Below are positions 17,844 to 27,004 of a DNA stretch of 64,000 bases, piece after piece. The stretch lies in contig NZ_BPMV01000002.1 of NCBI RefSeq assembly GCF_019656655.1, positions 806,001 to 870,000 of the forward strand, in the 5' to 3' direction. Source of the DNA: Tsukamurella sp. TY48 (lineage in GTDB: Bacteria > Actinomycetota > Actinomycetes > Mycobacteriales > Mycobacteriaceae). Position numbers and translations under genes: made by a program. Positions within the stretch are counted from its first letter, which is position 1. The number at the start of each line of letters is the position of its first letter. The notes beneath the pieces are model-generated. The model was not told where the DNA came from and searched no databases. It saw only the letters and a program-made list of their open reading frames with translations.

Positions 17844-19052
17844 TCAGTTCCCGGCGGCGACGGCCGTGCGCGACGACCGCAGTTCCATCACGCCCGTGAG
17901 GCCGGCCAGCACGGCGACGGCGACCGCGAACACCAATCCGGCATCGCGCAGGCCGATCACCGCCGACAGCGCGCCGACGCCGATCGCGGGCACCGCGAGC
18001 ATCAGGTACAACCCGGCGAAGAACGACGAGGAGACCTCGGCGCGATGGGCGGGCGGCACCTGCTCGACGGTGGTCGCGATGCCGGCGTTCAGGCAGAGGC
18101 CACCCGAGAGGCCGAGCACCACGGCGGCGGCGATGAGCGCCGCGAGAGAGTTCACCAGGAGGGCGACGGCGAGCAGGACGGCGGCTCCCACGAGGCCTGC
18201 GCAACCGGCGGGAAGTGCGGTGCGGGGCTTCATCCGGCGGGCGGCGAGCTGACCGATCGCCATGCCCGCGAAGGCCAGGAAGACCTCGAACCCAGCGAGC
18301 GAATGGCTCGGCAAGTGCAGGTACTCCGCTAGGAACAACGCCGAGACCGCGGTGAGGACGCCGGTCACGGCGAAGGCGGATCCCGCGGCGAGCACGGCAC
18401 GCACGAAGGCACCGTGGATCTCGGCGGGCACGCGCAGGCGACGGGAACGCACGCGCCACGTTCCGGCCGCGGCCGCCCTGGGCGCGTACAGCCACAGGCC
18501 GGCGAAGGCCAGCAGCGACAGCGCGAGGTGCACCACGAAGGGCACCGTCAGTGGGGCCGAGGTGAGGTCGGCGAGGACACCCGCCAGGAGGGTACCCAGG
18601 GCGAGTCCGCCGGTGTTCACGCCGACCGCGAGAGCGCCCGCTGAGGCCTTCCGCTCGGGCGCGAACAGGTCGATCACGGCGGCCGTGCCGGCCCCGCTCA
18701 TCAGTCCGGCCCCCAGACCGGAGATGACGCGGGCCACGATGAGCAGCGGCAGCGAGGGCGGCAGCAGGAACAGCGCCGCGCTCACGACGGCCATGGTGAC
18801 GGCGAGCAGCAGCACTGGCCGGCGGCCGATCTCGTCCGAGAGCCGCCCGAAGACGGTGAGCGCACCGACCACGCCGAGCGCGTACACCGCGAAGAGCACG
18901 GTGACGATGAGCGAGCTGAATCCCAGCTGCGCGGCGTAGATCGAATAGAGCGGCGTCGGCAGAGTGGTCCCCATCATGACGACGAGGAAGGCGAATGCGG
19001 TGGTGGCCACGGCCGGCGCCGTCCGGACGTGCCGCGTTGTCAGTTCAATCAT
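17844..19052 (-). CDS. MFS efflux-type transporter of a ribB-tetR operon
   Basis: A 402-residue, 12-helix major facilitator with the loop 2-3 motif GRLSDEIGRRP and the antiporter-like motif around ISGLGAGLMSGAGTAA in helix 5. ATG at 19052 has AGGA seven bases upstream. It is the first gene of the operon, ten bases before ribB. A TetR regulator at the end suggests inducible export of a small molecule; the partner ribB raises the possibility of a flavin or flavin precursor, but nothing in the sequence proves this. Confidence 0.9.
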   Translation of the reverse strand: MIELTTRHVRTAPAVATTAFAFLVVMMGTTLPTPLYSIYAAQLGFSSLIVTVLFAVYALGVVGALTVFGRLSDEIGRRPVLLLAVTMAVVSAALFLLPPSLPLLIVARVISGLGAGLMSGAGTAAVIDLFAPERKASAGALAVGVNTGGLALGTLLAGVLADLTSAPLTVPFVVHLALSLLAFAGLWLYAPRAAAAGTWRVRSRRLRVPAEIHGAFVRAVLAAGSAFAVTGVLTAVSALFLAEYLHLPSHSLAGFEVFLAFAGMAIGQLAARRMKPRTALPAGCAGLVGAAVLLAVALLVNSLAALIAAAVVLGLSGGLCLNAGIATTVEQVPPAHRAEVSSSFFAGLYLMLAVPAIGVGALSAVIGLRDAGLVFAVAVAVLAGLTGVMELRSSRTAVAAGN

Positions 19053-19066
19053 GCTTATCCTTCAAT

Positions 19067-19087
19067 ATCGAGACAATGTGACTCGAT
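19067..19087. promoter_or_regulatory. Candidate TetR operator upstream of the MFS-ribB-tetR operon
   Basis: ATCGAG (19067-19072) and CTCGAT (19082-19087) form an inverted repeat with a 9-base spacer, starting 15 bases upstream of the MFS start codon. The size fits a TetR-type operator. It is the only clear dyad in this intergenic region apart from the terminator downstream of the DUF2469 gene. Confidence 0.4.
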
Positions 19088-19154
19088 TCAGGATCGTAGC
19101 AGATTCGGGACACTGTGCACCGTTATCTTTCGATGGACCCGGGACGACGAGAAA

Positions 19155-19191
19155 GACCCAGGCACCGCCCGGTTCGGGCGGTGCCTGGGTC
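19155..19191 (-). terminator. Rho-independent terminator after the DUF2469 gene
   Basis: Perfect 17-bp stem (19155-19171 with 19175-19191) and a three-base loop, followed on the minus strand by TTTCTCG. It lies 18 bases beyond the DUF2469 stop and should end the transcript carrying DUF2469 and possibly rnhB and lepB. Confidence 0.85.
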
Positions 19192-19208
19192 GCGAGGAAC
19201 GAACGGGA

Positions 19209-19514
19209 TCAGTCCGGCAGGCGCAGATCCGGCTTGTCGAGCTCCTCGATGTTGACGTCCTTGAACGTGACCACGCGAGCCTGCTTGAGGAAGCGGGCGG
19301 GACGGTACATGTCCCACACCCAGGCGTCCGTCATGTGCACCTCGAAGTACACCTCGCCGTCCGCGTTCCGCGGAATCAGATCCACCCCGTTGGCCAGGTA
19401 GAACCTGCGCTCGGTCTCCACCACGTAGGTGAACTGGCTCAGCACGTCCTTGTACTCGCGGTACATGGACAGCTCCATCGCGGTCTCGTACTTCTCGAGA
19501 TCCTCTGCGCTCAC
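19209..19514 (-). CDS. DUF2469 family protein (Rv2901c-like)
   Basis: A small acidic protein conserved in actinobacteria directly after rnhB; function unknown. The 101 residues contain the family core SAEDLEKYE, MYREYKDV, VVETERRFYLANGVDL and VWDMYRPARFLKQARVVTF. The start is the GTG at 19514, with a strong AGGAGG five bases upstream; it gives the N-terminus seen in relatives (V-S-A-E-D). A longer frame to 19583 would overlap rnhB and is rejected. Translation signals are unusually good for this region, so it may be well expressed. Confidence 0.9.
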   Translation of the reverse strand: MSAEDLEKYETAMELSMYREYKDVLSQFTYVVETERRFYLANGVDLIPRNADGEVYFEVHMTDAWVWDMYRPARFLKQARVVTFKDVNIEELDKPDLRLPD

Positions 19515-19557
19515 CGGGGCCTCCTCACCTGTCACCGAACGGACGAACCCGCTCAGA

Positions 19558-20244
19558 CTATCGCGCCGCGGCCGATCGCTCATTCGACGTGGCTTTGAGG
19601 GCGGCGCGCACGTTCTGATAGCGCATCCGGTGTTGATCGCTCGGGCCCAGCTCGCCCAGCGCCGCCATGTGCGCCGCCGTCGAGTAGCCCTTGTGCACCG
19701 CGAAGCCGTATCCGTCGTAGTCGGCGTCGAGCTCGGCCATCACCCGGTCCCGCGTCACCTTGGCCAGCACGCTGGCCGCGGCGATGCACGACGCCGAGGC
19801 GTCGCCCCCGATCACCGGCAACGACGGAATGCCCAGTCCCGGAACGGTGAACCCGTCGATGAGCACGTACCCCGGGGCCACGGGCAGGGTCGCGATGGCG
19901 CGGCGCATGCCGGAGATGTTGGCCACGTGCACACCGAGCCGGTCGACCTCGGGCGCGGGGATGGTGACCACCGACCAGCCGACGGCGTGCTTGAGGATCT
20001 CGGGATACAGCCTCTCGCGGGCGATCTCACTGAGTTTCTTCGAGTCGTCGAGCCGCGCCAGCGAAGGCGGGATCTTCGCGGGAAGGATGCACGCGGCCAC
20101 CGTCATCGGCCCGGCGCAGGCGCCGCGTCCGGCCTCGTCGATCCCGGCCACGGGGCCGAGCCCGGCGCGGCCGAGCACCGTCTCCATCGTCGACAGTCCG
20201 GACGATGACCGCACCACCGGGCGCGGCGGCCAACGGTCGCGCAC
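19558..20244 (-). CDS. rnhB: Ribonuclease HII
   Basis: Removes RNA from RNA-DNA hybrids and single ribonucleotides from DNA. The 228 residues include the first active-site block [13 protein letters not shown] with Asp and Glu, then LDDSKKLSE, the substrate-recognition segment and [10 protein letters not shown] plus [14 protein letters not shown]. The N-terminal WPPRPVVR segment matches the mycobacterial start. Five bases after lepB, inside the lepB-rnhB-DUF2469 block. Confidence 0.95.
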   Translation of the reverse strand: MRDRWPPRPVVRSSSGLSTMETVLGRAGLGPVAGIDEAGRGACAGPMTVAACILPAKIPPSLARLDDSKKLSEIARERLYPEILKHAVGWSVVTIPAPEVDRLGVHVANISGMRRAIATLPVAPGYVLIDGFTVPGLGIPSLPVIGGDASASCIAAASVLAKVTRDRVMAELDADYDGYGFAVHKGYSTAAHMAALGELGPSDQHRMRYQNVRAALKATSNERSAAAR

Positions 20245-20249
20245 GCGGA

Positions 20250-21110
20250 TCAGCCCTGCTGCGGGTTGATCGCCTTGACGGTCTGCCAGCGGCTGAACGG
20301 GTAGATGATCGCGGCGACCTTGCCGCGGATGTCCGCCTTGGGCACGGTGCCCTGCAGCTCGTCCTCGATGTGATAGCGCGAGTCCCGCGAGAACAGGCGG
20401 TTGTCGCCCATCATGAAGACATTGCCCTGCGGGACGGTGATCGGGCCGAAGGCGCCGGTATCACCGTCATAACGCTGCATCGGCCAGCACTGGTTCGCCG
20501 CGGCGTAGCGCTTGGCGTTCTCCTCCAGGTAGGGCTCGTTGAGCTTCTTGCCGTTCACGGTGAGACCCGTCCCCGGCTTGCACTCGATGGTCTGGCCGCC
20601 CACCGCGATCACGCGCTTGACGAGATCGTTCTCGTTCGGCGGCTGCAGCCCCACGTACGAGAGCGCCTCCTGCACACCGCGGATGAGGGTGTTGTCGGAC
20701 CGGACCTTCTGCACCGGCTCCATACCCCAGGACGTGGTGGGCCCCTTGAAGACGATCACGTCGCCGGGCTGCGGATCACCGGTGAAGTAGCTGATCTTCT
20801 GCGTCACGATCCGGTCGCCCGTGCAGCCCTCACAGCCGATGAGCGTGGGCTCCATCGACTCCGAGGGCACGTACCACTGGCGGCCGACGAAGGTCTGCAG
20901 GCAGAAACTCAGGACCAGCGCGACGACGAGCACGACGGCCACTTCCAGCGGCCAGTTCGTCTTCTTCTGCTTCTTCTCGTCCGCATCACCGGCCACGGCC
21001 GCGGGCGCCGCGTGGCGGGCCGGCTCCTCGGCCCCGGATACGGAGGAACCCCCGGCCGACGTCGAATCGTCGGGCTCGGGGGTCTCCTGGGAGTTCGTCT
21101 GCTCGGGCAC
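20250..21110 (-). CDS. lepB: Type I signal peptidase LepB
   Basis: Membrane protease that cleaves signal peptides of exported proteins. A hydrophilic Pro/Ser/Ala-rich N-terminus of about 50 residues precedes a single transmembrane helix, then the catalytic serine in PSESMEPTL and the general-base lysine in [11 protein letters not shown]. The late box [10 protein letters not shown] is followed by SRDSRYH. The start is the GTG at 21110, nine bases after GGTAGG; an earlier GTG at 21119 abuts that site and is less likely. Order rplS, lepB, rnhB is conserved in mycobacteria. Confidence 0.95.
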   Translation of the reverse strand: MPEQTNSQETPEPDDSTSAGGSSVSGAEEPARHAAPAAVAGDADEKKQKKTNWPLEVAVVLVVALVLSFCLQTFVGRQWYVPSESMEPTLIGCEGCTGDRIVTQKISYFTGDPQPGDVIVFKGPTTSWGMEPVQKVRSDNTLIRGVQEALSYVGLQPPNENDLVKRVIAVGGQTIECKPGTGLTVNGKKLNEPYLEENAKRYAAANQCWPMQRYDGDTGAFGPITVPQGNVFMMGDNRLFSRDSRYHIEDELQGTVPKADIRGKVAAIIYPFSRWQTVKAINPQQG

Positions 21111-21173
21111 GGGATACACCCTACCGAGCGGGCGAGGCGGCGCGATCCACCCGGACCGCGACCCGCGCTGAGG

Positions 21174-21515
21174 TCAGCGCTTCTCCTTGATCTTGGCGGC
21201 CTTGCCGCGCAGGTCGCGCAGGTAGTACAGCTTCGCGCGACGCACGTCACCGCGGGTGAGGACGTCGATCTTGGCGATGTTCGGGGAGTGCACGGGGAAG
21301 GTGCGCTCCACACCGACGCCGAAGGACACCTTGCGCACCGTGAAGGTCTCGCGGATGCCGCCACCCTGGCGGCGGATCACGACGCCCTTGAACACCTGGA
21401 CGCGCTCCTTCGAGCCCTCGATCACCTTGACGTGAACGTCGAGGGTGTCGCCGGGGCGGAAGTCGGGCACATCGCTGCGCAGGGACTGCTGGTCAATGAA
21501 GTCGAGCGTGTTCAT
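21174..21515 (-). CDS. rplS: 50S ribosomal protein L19
   Basis: Large-subunit ribosomal protein at the 30S-50S interface. The 113 residues are full length, from [13 protein letters not shown] to AAKIKEKR, with the family blocks [29 protein letters not shown] and [13 protein letters not shown]. The ATG at 21515 is chosen over a longer frame to 21653, whose extra 46 residues have no counterpart in L19. Likely co-transcribed with the membrane-protein gene 55 bases upstream or from its own promoter. Confidence 0.97.
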   Translation of the reverse strand: MNTLDFIDQQSLRSDVPDFRPGDTLDVHVKVIEGSKERVQVFKGVVIRRQGGGIRETFTVRKVSFGVGVERTFPVHSPNIAKIDVLTRGDVRRAKLYYLRDLRGKAAKIKEKR

Positions 21516-21570
21516 CGCTTGATCACCGTTTCTTACATCTTCTTCGCGAGCAGAGGACCCTGGCGTCCCG

Positions 21571-22554
21571 TCACGACGGCTGTCGTGGGGGCTCGACCGG
21601 TTCGTACTCCTGGCTTGTCGACTGCCGGGCAGTCGGATAGGCCCGGGCAGCACGCAGCCCAGGCAACCTGTTGATTGTGCCAGATCGGCGCCGCTTTCCG
21701 GAAATCGTGAGGCGACTGGCCATGGAGCGGGGCCGCCGGGGCGGCAAGGGCGCGGGCACGACGGTGCGGTCGAGCTCCTTCTCGGTGTCCTCGCGCAGGT
21801 GCGGCAGGAGGTCGGGACGGCCGGCCATCAGGTCCTGAACGGCGATCTTCGCGCGGATCAGCGGTCGCCGCAGCCGCCGCTCGCGGCGCAGCGCCCGCAA
21901 CATCCGGCGCGAATCCCGGTCGTAGCGCCAGCGCGCCCACGGCGCGCCCGGGCGGGACAGCCGCACGGCGCCGATCAACAGCAGCGGGAAGAAGAACAAC
22001 CCGAGCAGCCCGGTCCAGATCTTCCCCTTGAGCAGTACGATCGCCGCAGTACCGAGGCTGACCAGCGCGAAGCCGATCTGCGCCGTCCGCCCGGAGGAAT
22101 CCCGGAAACCGGCGACGTCCACCAGATCGAGCGGACGCAGCCCGAGCAGCAGCAGGCCCGTCATCGCGATCGCCACGAAGACCGCGTCCACGGACGTGCG
22201 CCCCTCGTCCTGCCAGTAGACGTCGCGCAGATAGAGGATCAGCGCGAACTCATCGAGGATCAGGGCGGCACCGAGGCCGAAGATCCCGGCGAGCACCGCC
22301 GCTGTCGTCTGCGTGGCGGTGCCGAAGTTCGCGATCAACCCCACCGCAGATCCCAGGCACAGGATCACGCCGAAGACCACGTGGTGCACGTGCAACCCGC
22401 CGGGCCGGACGTTGCCGAACCACCAGCGCACCTGCGCCCGGATCAGTCGGACGCTGGCACGGATGCACAGGAAGCCCACGATCAGCCCGACGAAGAAGGC
22501 GAACAGCGGCAGCCGTCCCGCCTCCACGATGTCGCGGGTGAACCAAGTGGACAT
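21571..22554 (-). CDS. Conserved integral membrane protein
   Basis: A 327-residue membrane protein with about seven hydrophobic segments in the first 220 residues and a long basic cytoplasmic tail ending in a proline-rich stretch. A histidine cluster, [12 protein letters not shown] (residues ~52-63), between the first two helices is the most striking motif and recurs in actinobacterial relatives; the histidines might coordinate metal or heme, which is untested. It lies between tex and rplS. No named function can be assigned. Confidence 0.85.
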   Translation of the reverse strand: MSTWFTRDIVEAGRLPLFAFFVGLIVGFLCIRASVRLIRAQVRWWFGNVRPGGLHVHHVVFGVILCLGSAVGLIANFGTATQTTAAVLAGIFGLGAALILDEFALILYLRDVYWQDEGRTSVDAVFVAIAMTGLLLLGLRPLDLVDVAGFRDSSGRTAQIGFALVSLGTAAIVLLKGKIWTGLLGLFFFPLLLIGAVRLSRPGAPWARWRYDRDSRRMLRALRRERRLRRPLIRAKIAVQDLMAGRPDLLPHLREDTEKELDRTVVPAPLPPRRPRSMASRLTISGKRRRSGTINRLPGLRAARAYPTARQSTSQEYEPVEPPRQPS

Positions 22555-22676
22555 GTCTCCAACCTAGCGCCGGATTCGGGCATACCAGGTCACAGCGGCG
22601 ATCGAAGGTCGACACGGCACCCGGGGCCTCGCGCACGACGCGGTCGCGAGGTGCCCCGGCGCCGTCGATCGTGGGC

Positions 22677-25121
22677 CTACTTGCCGAAGCCGGCCTTCCG
22701 CAGCGCATCGGCCATGGAGCCCGACGGTGCGGACTGCCCGCTCCGCTGGCCGCGGTTCTGCTGGCCCCGGTTCTGGCCGCCCTGTCCCCCGCGGGACTGG
22801 CCGCCCTGCCGTCCGCCACCGGGCTGACCGCCCTGCCGTCCCCCACCGGGCTGACCGCCCCGGGACGGTCCGCGCTGCCCGTCGCGGGACCCGCCGCCCC
22901 GCTGACCGCGCTCCTTGGGGGCGGCGTCGTCGTTCAGACGGAGAGACAGGCCGATGCGCTGGCGCTCGACGTCCACGTCGACCACCTTGACCTTGACCAC
23001 CTGACCGGACTTGACCACCTCGTGCGGATCGGAGACGTACCGATCCGACATCGCGGAGACGTGCACGAGGCCGTCCTGGTGCACGCCCACATCGACGAAG
23101 GCGCCGAACGCGGCGACATTGGTGACCACGCCCTCGAGCACCATGCCTGGCTTGAGGTCGGAGACCTTCTCCACACCGGCGGCGAAGGTCGCGGTGGCGA
23201 ACGCGGGACGCGGGTCGCGGCCGGGCTTGTCCAGCTCGGCGAGGATGTCGGTCACCGTCGGGACGCCGAACCGCTCGTCGGCCAACTCGGCCGCGATGTC
23301 GGCGGGCCGCAGCTTCGCCAGCGCGGCGCTGTTGCCGATCAGTTCGGCAAGCTGCAGCCCGGAGCGGTCGAGGATCTTCCGCACCACCGGGTACGCCTCG
23401 GGGTGTACCCCGGAGGCGTCGAGCGGATCGTCGCCGCCCCGGATCCGGAGGAACCCGGCGCACTGCTCGAAGGCCTTGGGCCCCAGGCGCGGCACCTCCA
23501 GCAGGCCCTTGCGGCTCCGGAACGCGCCCGACTTGTCGCGGTACGCCACGATCGCGGCGGCGAGCCCCTCGGACACGCCCGAGACGCGGGCCAGCAGCGG
23601 CACAGAGGCGGTGTTGAGGTCGACGCCGACGGCGTTCACCGCGTCCTCCACCACGGCGTCGAGGCTCTTCGCGAGGCTCGCCTGCGAGACGTCGTGCTGG
23701 TACTGACCCACGCCGATCGACTTGGGGTCGATCTTCACCAGCTCGGCCAGTGGATCCTGCAGGCGCCGGGCGATGGAGACCGCCCCGCGGAGGGAGACGT
23801 CCATATCGGGCAGTTCGGCGCTCGCGTACTCGGACGCCGAGTAGATCGACGCGCCGGCCTCGCTGACCACGGCCTTCGCCGGGACGCGGGCACCGGTCTT
23901 CTTGATCTCGCCGAGCAGCTCGGTGGTGAGGGCGTCGGTCTCGCGGGAGGCCGTGCCGTTGCCGATGGCGACCAGATCCACATCGTGGCGGGCGATCAAC
24001 GCACCGAGCAGCGCCTTGGACTTGTCCCACTGGTTCTGCGGCTGATGCGGGTAGATGATCAGGGTGTCGAGCACCTTGCCGGTGCCGTCCACCACGGCGG
24101 TCTTGACGCCGTTGCGGAAGCCGGGGTCGAGACCGAGGGTGGGACGGGTGCCGGCGGGTGCAGCCAGCAGCAGATCCTTGAGGTTGGTGGCGAAGACGGT
24201 GACGGCGTCGTCCTCGGCGCGCTGGCGCAGCCGGGTGCGGGCGTCGACGGTGGCCGAGACCATCAGCTTCGTGCGCCAGGCCCAGCGGACCACGGTGCCG
24301 AGCCACTTGTCGGCGGCGCGTCCCTGGTTCGCGACGCCGAGCGTGCGCGCGACCATCGCCTCGTAGCCCGCGTCCTCACCGCCGTCGAAGGTCAGCGAGA
24401 GCACCTCCTCCTTCTCGCCGCGCAGCACGGCGAGCACACGGTGGCTGGGCATCTGGTCGAGCGGCTCCGAGAACTCGAAGTAGTCGCGGAACTTCTGCGC
24501 CTTCTGCGGATCGGCGCCCTCGCGGACCGCGGTGCGCAGGGTGGAATCGGCCCAGAACTTCTCGCGCACCGTGCCCACCAACTCGGCGTCCTCGGCGGCC
24601 CGTTCCACCAGGATGTGGCGGGCGCCCTCCAGCGCCGCGGCGGCGTCGGCGACCTCACCCGTGACGAAGCCCGCGGCCAGCTCCTCCGGCACCAGGGTCG
24701 GATCGGCGAGCAGCTGCTCGGCCAGCGGCTGCAGGCCGTTCTCCCGCGCGATCTGCGCCTTGGTGCGGCGCTTGGTCTTGTACGGCAGGTAGATGTCCTC
24801 GACGCGCGCCTTGGTCTCGGCCGCGAGCAGTGCGGCGCGGATCTCGGGGGTCAGCTTGCCCTGCTCCTCGATCGACGCGAGCACTGCGGCGCGGCGATCG
24901 TCGAGCTCGCGCAGGTAGCCGAGGCGCTCCTCCAGCAGGCGCAGCTGCGCATCGTCGAGGCTGCCGGTGACCTCCTTGCGGTACCGGGCGATGAACGGCA
25001 CCGTCGAGCCCTCGTCCAACAGCCGCACCGTGGCGGCCACCTGCCCCTCCTCGACCGACAGTTCGGCGGCGATGCGAGCGGAAACGGAGATCTCGGGCGT
25101 GTTCGGCAGCTTCGAATTCAC
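22677..25121 (-). CDS. tex: Tex family RNA-binding transcription accessory protein
   Basis: Nucleic-acid-binding protein of the Tex/Spt6 group, involved in transcription and RNA decay. In 814 residues: N-terminal Tex helical domain with FIARYRKE, YqgF/RNase H-like domain with GLDPGFRNG, helix-hairpin-helix repeats with NAVGVDLNTAS, and an S1 domain (~640-715) with GVVTNVAAFGAFVDVGVHQDGLVH. After the S1 domain a tail of about 80 residues is built from Gly, Gln and Arg with repeated RGG, GGRQGGQ and NRGQ units, then a conserved-looking end MADALRKAGFGK. The tail probably adds RNA binding or promotes assembly; most Tex proteins end shortly after S1. Confidence 0.94.
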   Translation of the reverse strand: MNSKLPNTPEISVSARIAAELSVEEGQVAATVRLLDEGSTVPFIARYRKEVTGSLDDAQLRLLEERLGYLRELDDRRAAVLASIEEQGKLTPEIRAALLAAETKARVEDIYLPYKTKRRTKAQIARENGLQPLAEQLLADPTLVPEELAAGFVTGEVADAAAALEGARHILVERAAEDAELVGTVREKFWADSTLRTAVREGADPQKAQKFRDYFEFSEPLDQMPSHRVLAVLRGEKEEVLSLTFDGGEDAGYEAMVARTLGVANQGRAADKWLGTVVRWAWRTKLMVSATVDARTRLRQRAEDDAVTVFATNLKDLLLAAPAGTRPTLGLDPGFRNGVKTAVVDGTGKVLDTLIIYPHQPQNQWDKSKALLGALIARHDVDLVAIGNGTASRETDALTTELLGEIKKTGARVPAKAVVSEAGASIYSASEYASAELPDMDVSLRGAVSIARRLQDPLAELVKIDPKSIGVGQYQHDVSQASLAKSLDAVVEDAVNAVGVDLNTASVPLLARVSGVSEGLAAAIVAYRDKSGAFRSRKGLLEVPRLGPKAFEQCAGFLRIRGGDDPLDASGVHPEAYPVVRKILDRSGLQLAELIGNSAALAKLRPADIAAELADERFGVPTVTDILAELDKPGRDPRPAFATATFAAGVEKVSDLKPGMVLEGVVTNVAAFGAFVDVGVHQDGLVHVSAMSDRYVSDPHEVVKSGQVVKVKVVDVDVERQRIGLSLRLNDDAAPKERGQRGGGSRDGQRGPSRGGQPGGGRQGGQPGGGRQGGQSRGGQGGQNRGQQNRGQRSGQSAPSGSMADALRKAGFGK

Positions 25122-25130
25122 CCGGCCACC

Positions 25131-25550
25131 CTACCGACGCCCACCGACGAGAACCGCGAGCACCGGCTCCGTCGCGCCGCACACCATCACCGCCTCGTAG
25201 GCGACGTCGGCGAGCCCGGCGCCGCCGTCGCGCACCAGGAAATGCAGCGCGGACAGGGCCCGGGCCGCCTGGAATCCCAGGACGTACCCGGTGTGGTCGC
25301 CGTCGGCGCGGCAGGCGTGCGCGTCGCGGTCCAGTGCGTCGACCGCAACCGCGAGCCGCTGCGCCTCCCCCCGCCGACAGCCGGGCGCCCGCATCTCGTC
25401 CAGCAGCACCGTGCCGGTGCCGTCGAGGCGAGCGTCGGCGGTGCGGTCGAGCGCGTCCGCCGCCACCGACAGGGCCACGGTGTGGCGACGGTCCGCAGGT
25501 ACCGCCGCGATCGCCTCCGCGAGATCCGGGAGGCTAGCTGAGCGATGCAT
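25131..25550 (-). CDS. Uncharacterised 139-residue protein, last gene of a coupled four-gene operon
   Basis: No family recognised. The predicted protein is helical, Ala-rich and acidic, with alternating segments such as LPDLAEAIAAVPADRRHTVALSVAADALD and four cysteines in the whole chain. The start ATG at 25550 lies 17 bases inside the preceding gene, so translation is probably coupled. The segment RRGEAQRLAVAVDALDRDAHACRADGDH has no obvious catalytic motif. Genes upstream in the operon are a 293-residue protein, a 92-residue helical protein and a YbaB-like protein. It could be a chaperone or partner of the 293-residue product; this is inference from the coupling alone. Confidence 0.7.
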   Translation of the reverse strand: MHRSASLPDLAEAIAAVPADRRHTVALSVAADALDRTADARLDGTGTVLLDEMRAPGCRRGEAQRLAVAVDALDRDAHACRADGDHTGYVLGFQAARALSALHFLVRDGGAGLADVAYEAVMVCGATEPVLAVLVGGRR

Positions 25551-26415
25551 CGTCGTTCTCCCAGGTCGAGGAATCCCAGGCATCGGTCGCCCAGGAGGGG
25601 TGGAATCCCAACGCCCGCAGGTGATCGCACACATCGGGAGGTGGTTCGACCGCACCCACCACCGCCCCGGGTTCGAACCCGTGCGCGGCGCAGAAGGTGG
25701 CGATCGACAGTTCCGGCCAGATCTCGTTGCCCGCGGCCATCTCGCCGTCGAGGAGCGCGATGCCGGGGCGGAGGTAGCCGTCGAGCTCGGTGGTGCCGAT
25801 CAGGCGCCAGGGCCGTCCCGCCTCGTCGGTGACGGCGGCCACGGCGAGCCGGGTCCAGCCCCGGGCCGGCCCCTCGATACCGCTGCACAACTCGCGCAGG
25901 CGCAGGTCGAGATCCTGCGGGGCCGCACCCGGTAGGTCGTAGCGGGTGGCGCGATGCACTCCGCCCGCGGATGCTCCGGCCCGCATCATCGCGCCCATGG
26001 GTGCGAACCCGCCGGCCGCAGCGCCGTGCCCGGCCGCAAGGTCGGCCGAGCTCCGCTCGGCGGCCTGGGCGGCGTCCTCGGCCTCCGCGCGGCCACGGAG
26101 ATCGGCCAGCCCGGCGGCCTGGTCGGCGGCGGGGTCGCCAGGTGGCGCTTGCCCCTTCGCCTCCAGCCGGGCGAGCGCGGTGCGCGCCGCCACGCCGGTG
26201 AGAACCGTCTGCGTCTGCTCCACCAGGGCCGCGTAATCGGACACGAAATCGATGCGGGCGGCGGCGAGTTCGGCCGCACCGCGCAGGCCGTGCGAGGGCG
26301 CGCGCACCCCCAGTTCGGCGGCGATCCTGCGGGCCGCATCGTCGGCCCGGAGGTATCCCTCGGGATCGTCGGTAGCGATGCCGGGTTCACGCGGCCAGAA
26401 CTCGGCGACGGTCAT
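25534..26415 (-). CDS. Uncharacterised 293-residue two-part protein
   Basis: Not assigned to a family. Residues ~1-130 are helical and Ala-rich (ADDAARRIAAELGV, LVEQTQTVLTGVAARTALARLEAKG). Residues ~130-165 form a Gly/Ala/Met-rich linker (GHGAAAGGFAPMGAMM), a composition often seen between domains of type VII secretion substrates. Residues ~170-293 form a compact domain with WRLIGTTELDGYLRPGIALLDGEMAAGNEIWPE and a Trp-rich end. The ATG at 26415 overlaps the preceding stop as ATGA. The layout (helical N-terminus, flexible linker, distinct C-terminal domain) would suit a secreted effector, but there is no WxG motif or export signal that proves it. Confidence 0.75.
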   Translation of the reverse strand: MTVAEFWPREPGIATDDPEGYLRADDAARRIAAELGVRAPSHGLRGAAELAAARIDFVSDYAALVEQTQTVLTGVAARTALARLEAKGQAPPGDPAADQAAGLADLRGRAEAEDAAQAAERSSADLAAGHGAAAGGFAPMGAMMRAGASAGGVHRATRYDLPGAAPQDLDLRLRELCSGIEGPARGWTRLAVAAVTDEAGRPWRLIGTTELDGYLRPGIALLDGEMAAGNEIWPELSIATFCAAHGFEPGAVVGAVEPPPDVCDHLRALGFHPSWATDAWDSSTWENDDASLS

Positions 26416-26690
26416 CGCGCCGTCGCGATCTGCTCGGCGCCGGAGGTGTCGGTGGCGATCACGTCCCGCGCTCCGGCGCGGATCCGGGCGGCGAGATCGT
26501 GCAGCTCGGCGACCGCGGCCCGGTGTGCGGCTCGGGCGGCGGCATCGGATCGCTGCGGGAGGTCGCCGAGGGCACGGGCGTAGCGGTCGTCGGGAAGCGG
26601 CAGGTCCGGCGGCTCCGGGAGACCCGCGGCGAGCTCGTCGACCGCGCGGGCCGCGCGCTCCCAGGCGCCGGGATCGAGCTCGAAGCTCAT
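26412..26690 (-). CDS. Small helical protein, WXG100-like in size only
   Basis: A 92-residue protein predicted to be two helices around a proline turn: FELDPGAWERAARAVDELAAGL, then PEPPDLPLPDD, then SDAAARAAHRAAVAELHDLAARIRAG. Length and helical-hairpin pattern resemble ESX-type small partners, yet the Trp is at position 9 and the WxG turn is missing. Coupled on both sides by ATGA overlaps, to the YbaB-like gene before it and the 293-residue protein after it. A role as partner of the larger product is a hypothesis. Confidence 0.72.
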   Translation of the reverse strand: MSFELDPGAWERAARAVDELAAGLPEPPDLPLPDDRYARALGDLPQRSDAAARAAHRAAVAELHDLAARIRAGARDVIATDTSGAEQIATAR

Positions 26691-26989
26691 CGCGGCACCG
26701 CCGCCAGCTCGGCCCGGGACCGGTAGTGCTCCTCCAACGAATCCGCTGCGCGCCCGGCGAGTTCGGCGATCAGCGCACCCAGCCGCTCGGGCGGGTGGGC
26801 GCGCGGCGTACCCGGTGCCAGGTCGACGCCGACCACGTGCCCCCGGACGTCGACGGTGACCGCGACCAGCCGGTCGTTCGAGCGTGCGGTGACCCGGGCG
26901 CTCCGGAACTCCTCGTCGAGCGCGGCGAGTGCCGCCTCCCGGCGTTCCACCTCGGCCAGCAGCGCCTCGGCACCCCTGATGTCGGACAT
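26687..26989 (-). CDS. YbaB/EbfC-like DNA-binding family protein
   Basis: A 100-residue protein with the YbaB layout: N-terminal helix (EALLAEVERREAALAALDEEF), a beta sheet (ARVTARSNDRLVAVTVDVRG and HVVGVDL) and a C-terminal helix (ALIAELAGRAADSLEEHY). YbaB proteins are nucleoid-associated dimers, but actinobacterial paralogues of this divergent type are often found beside type VII secretion-related genes. It heads a four-gene operon with four-base overlaps. The housekeeping ybaB normally lies next to recR, so this is a specialised copy. Confidence 0.75.
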   Translation of the reverse strand: MSDIRGAEALLAEVERREAALAALDEEFRSARVTARSNDRLVAVTVDVRGHVVGVDLAPGTPRAHPPERLGALIAELAGRAADSLEEHYRSRAELAAVPR

Positions 26990-27004
26990 GACTCCCCCAA
27001 GTCC

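Noticed and set aside
22671-25541. A 956-codon plus-strand frame opposite tex
   Set aside because: Mirror frame of tex, His/Gly/Arg-rich without motifs.
26412-26690. Calling the 92-residue protein a true WXG100 (ESAT-6) protein
   Set aside because: Size and helical hairpin fit, but the central WxG turn is absent.
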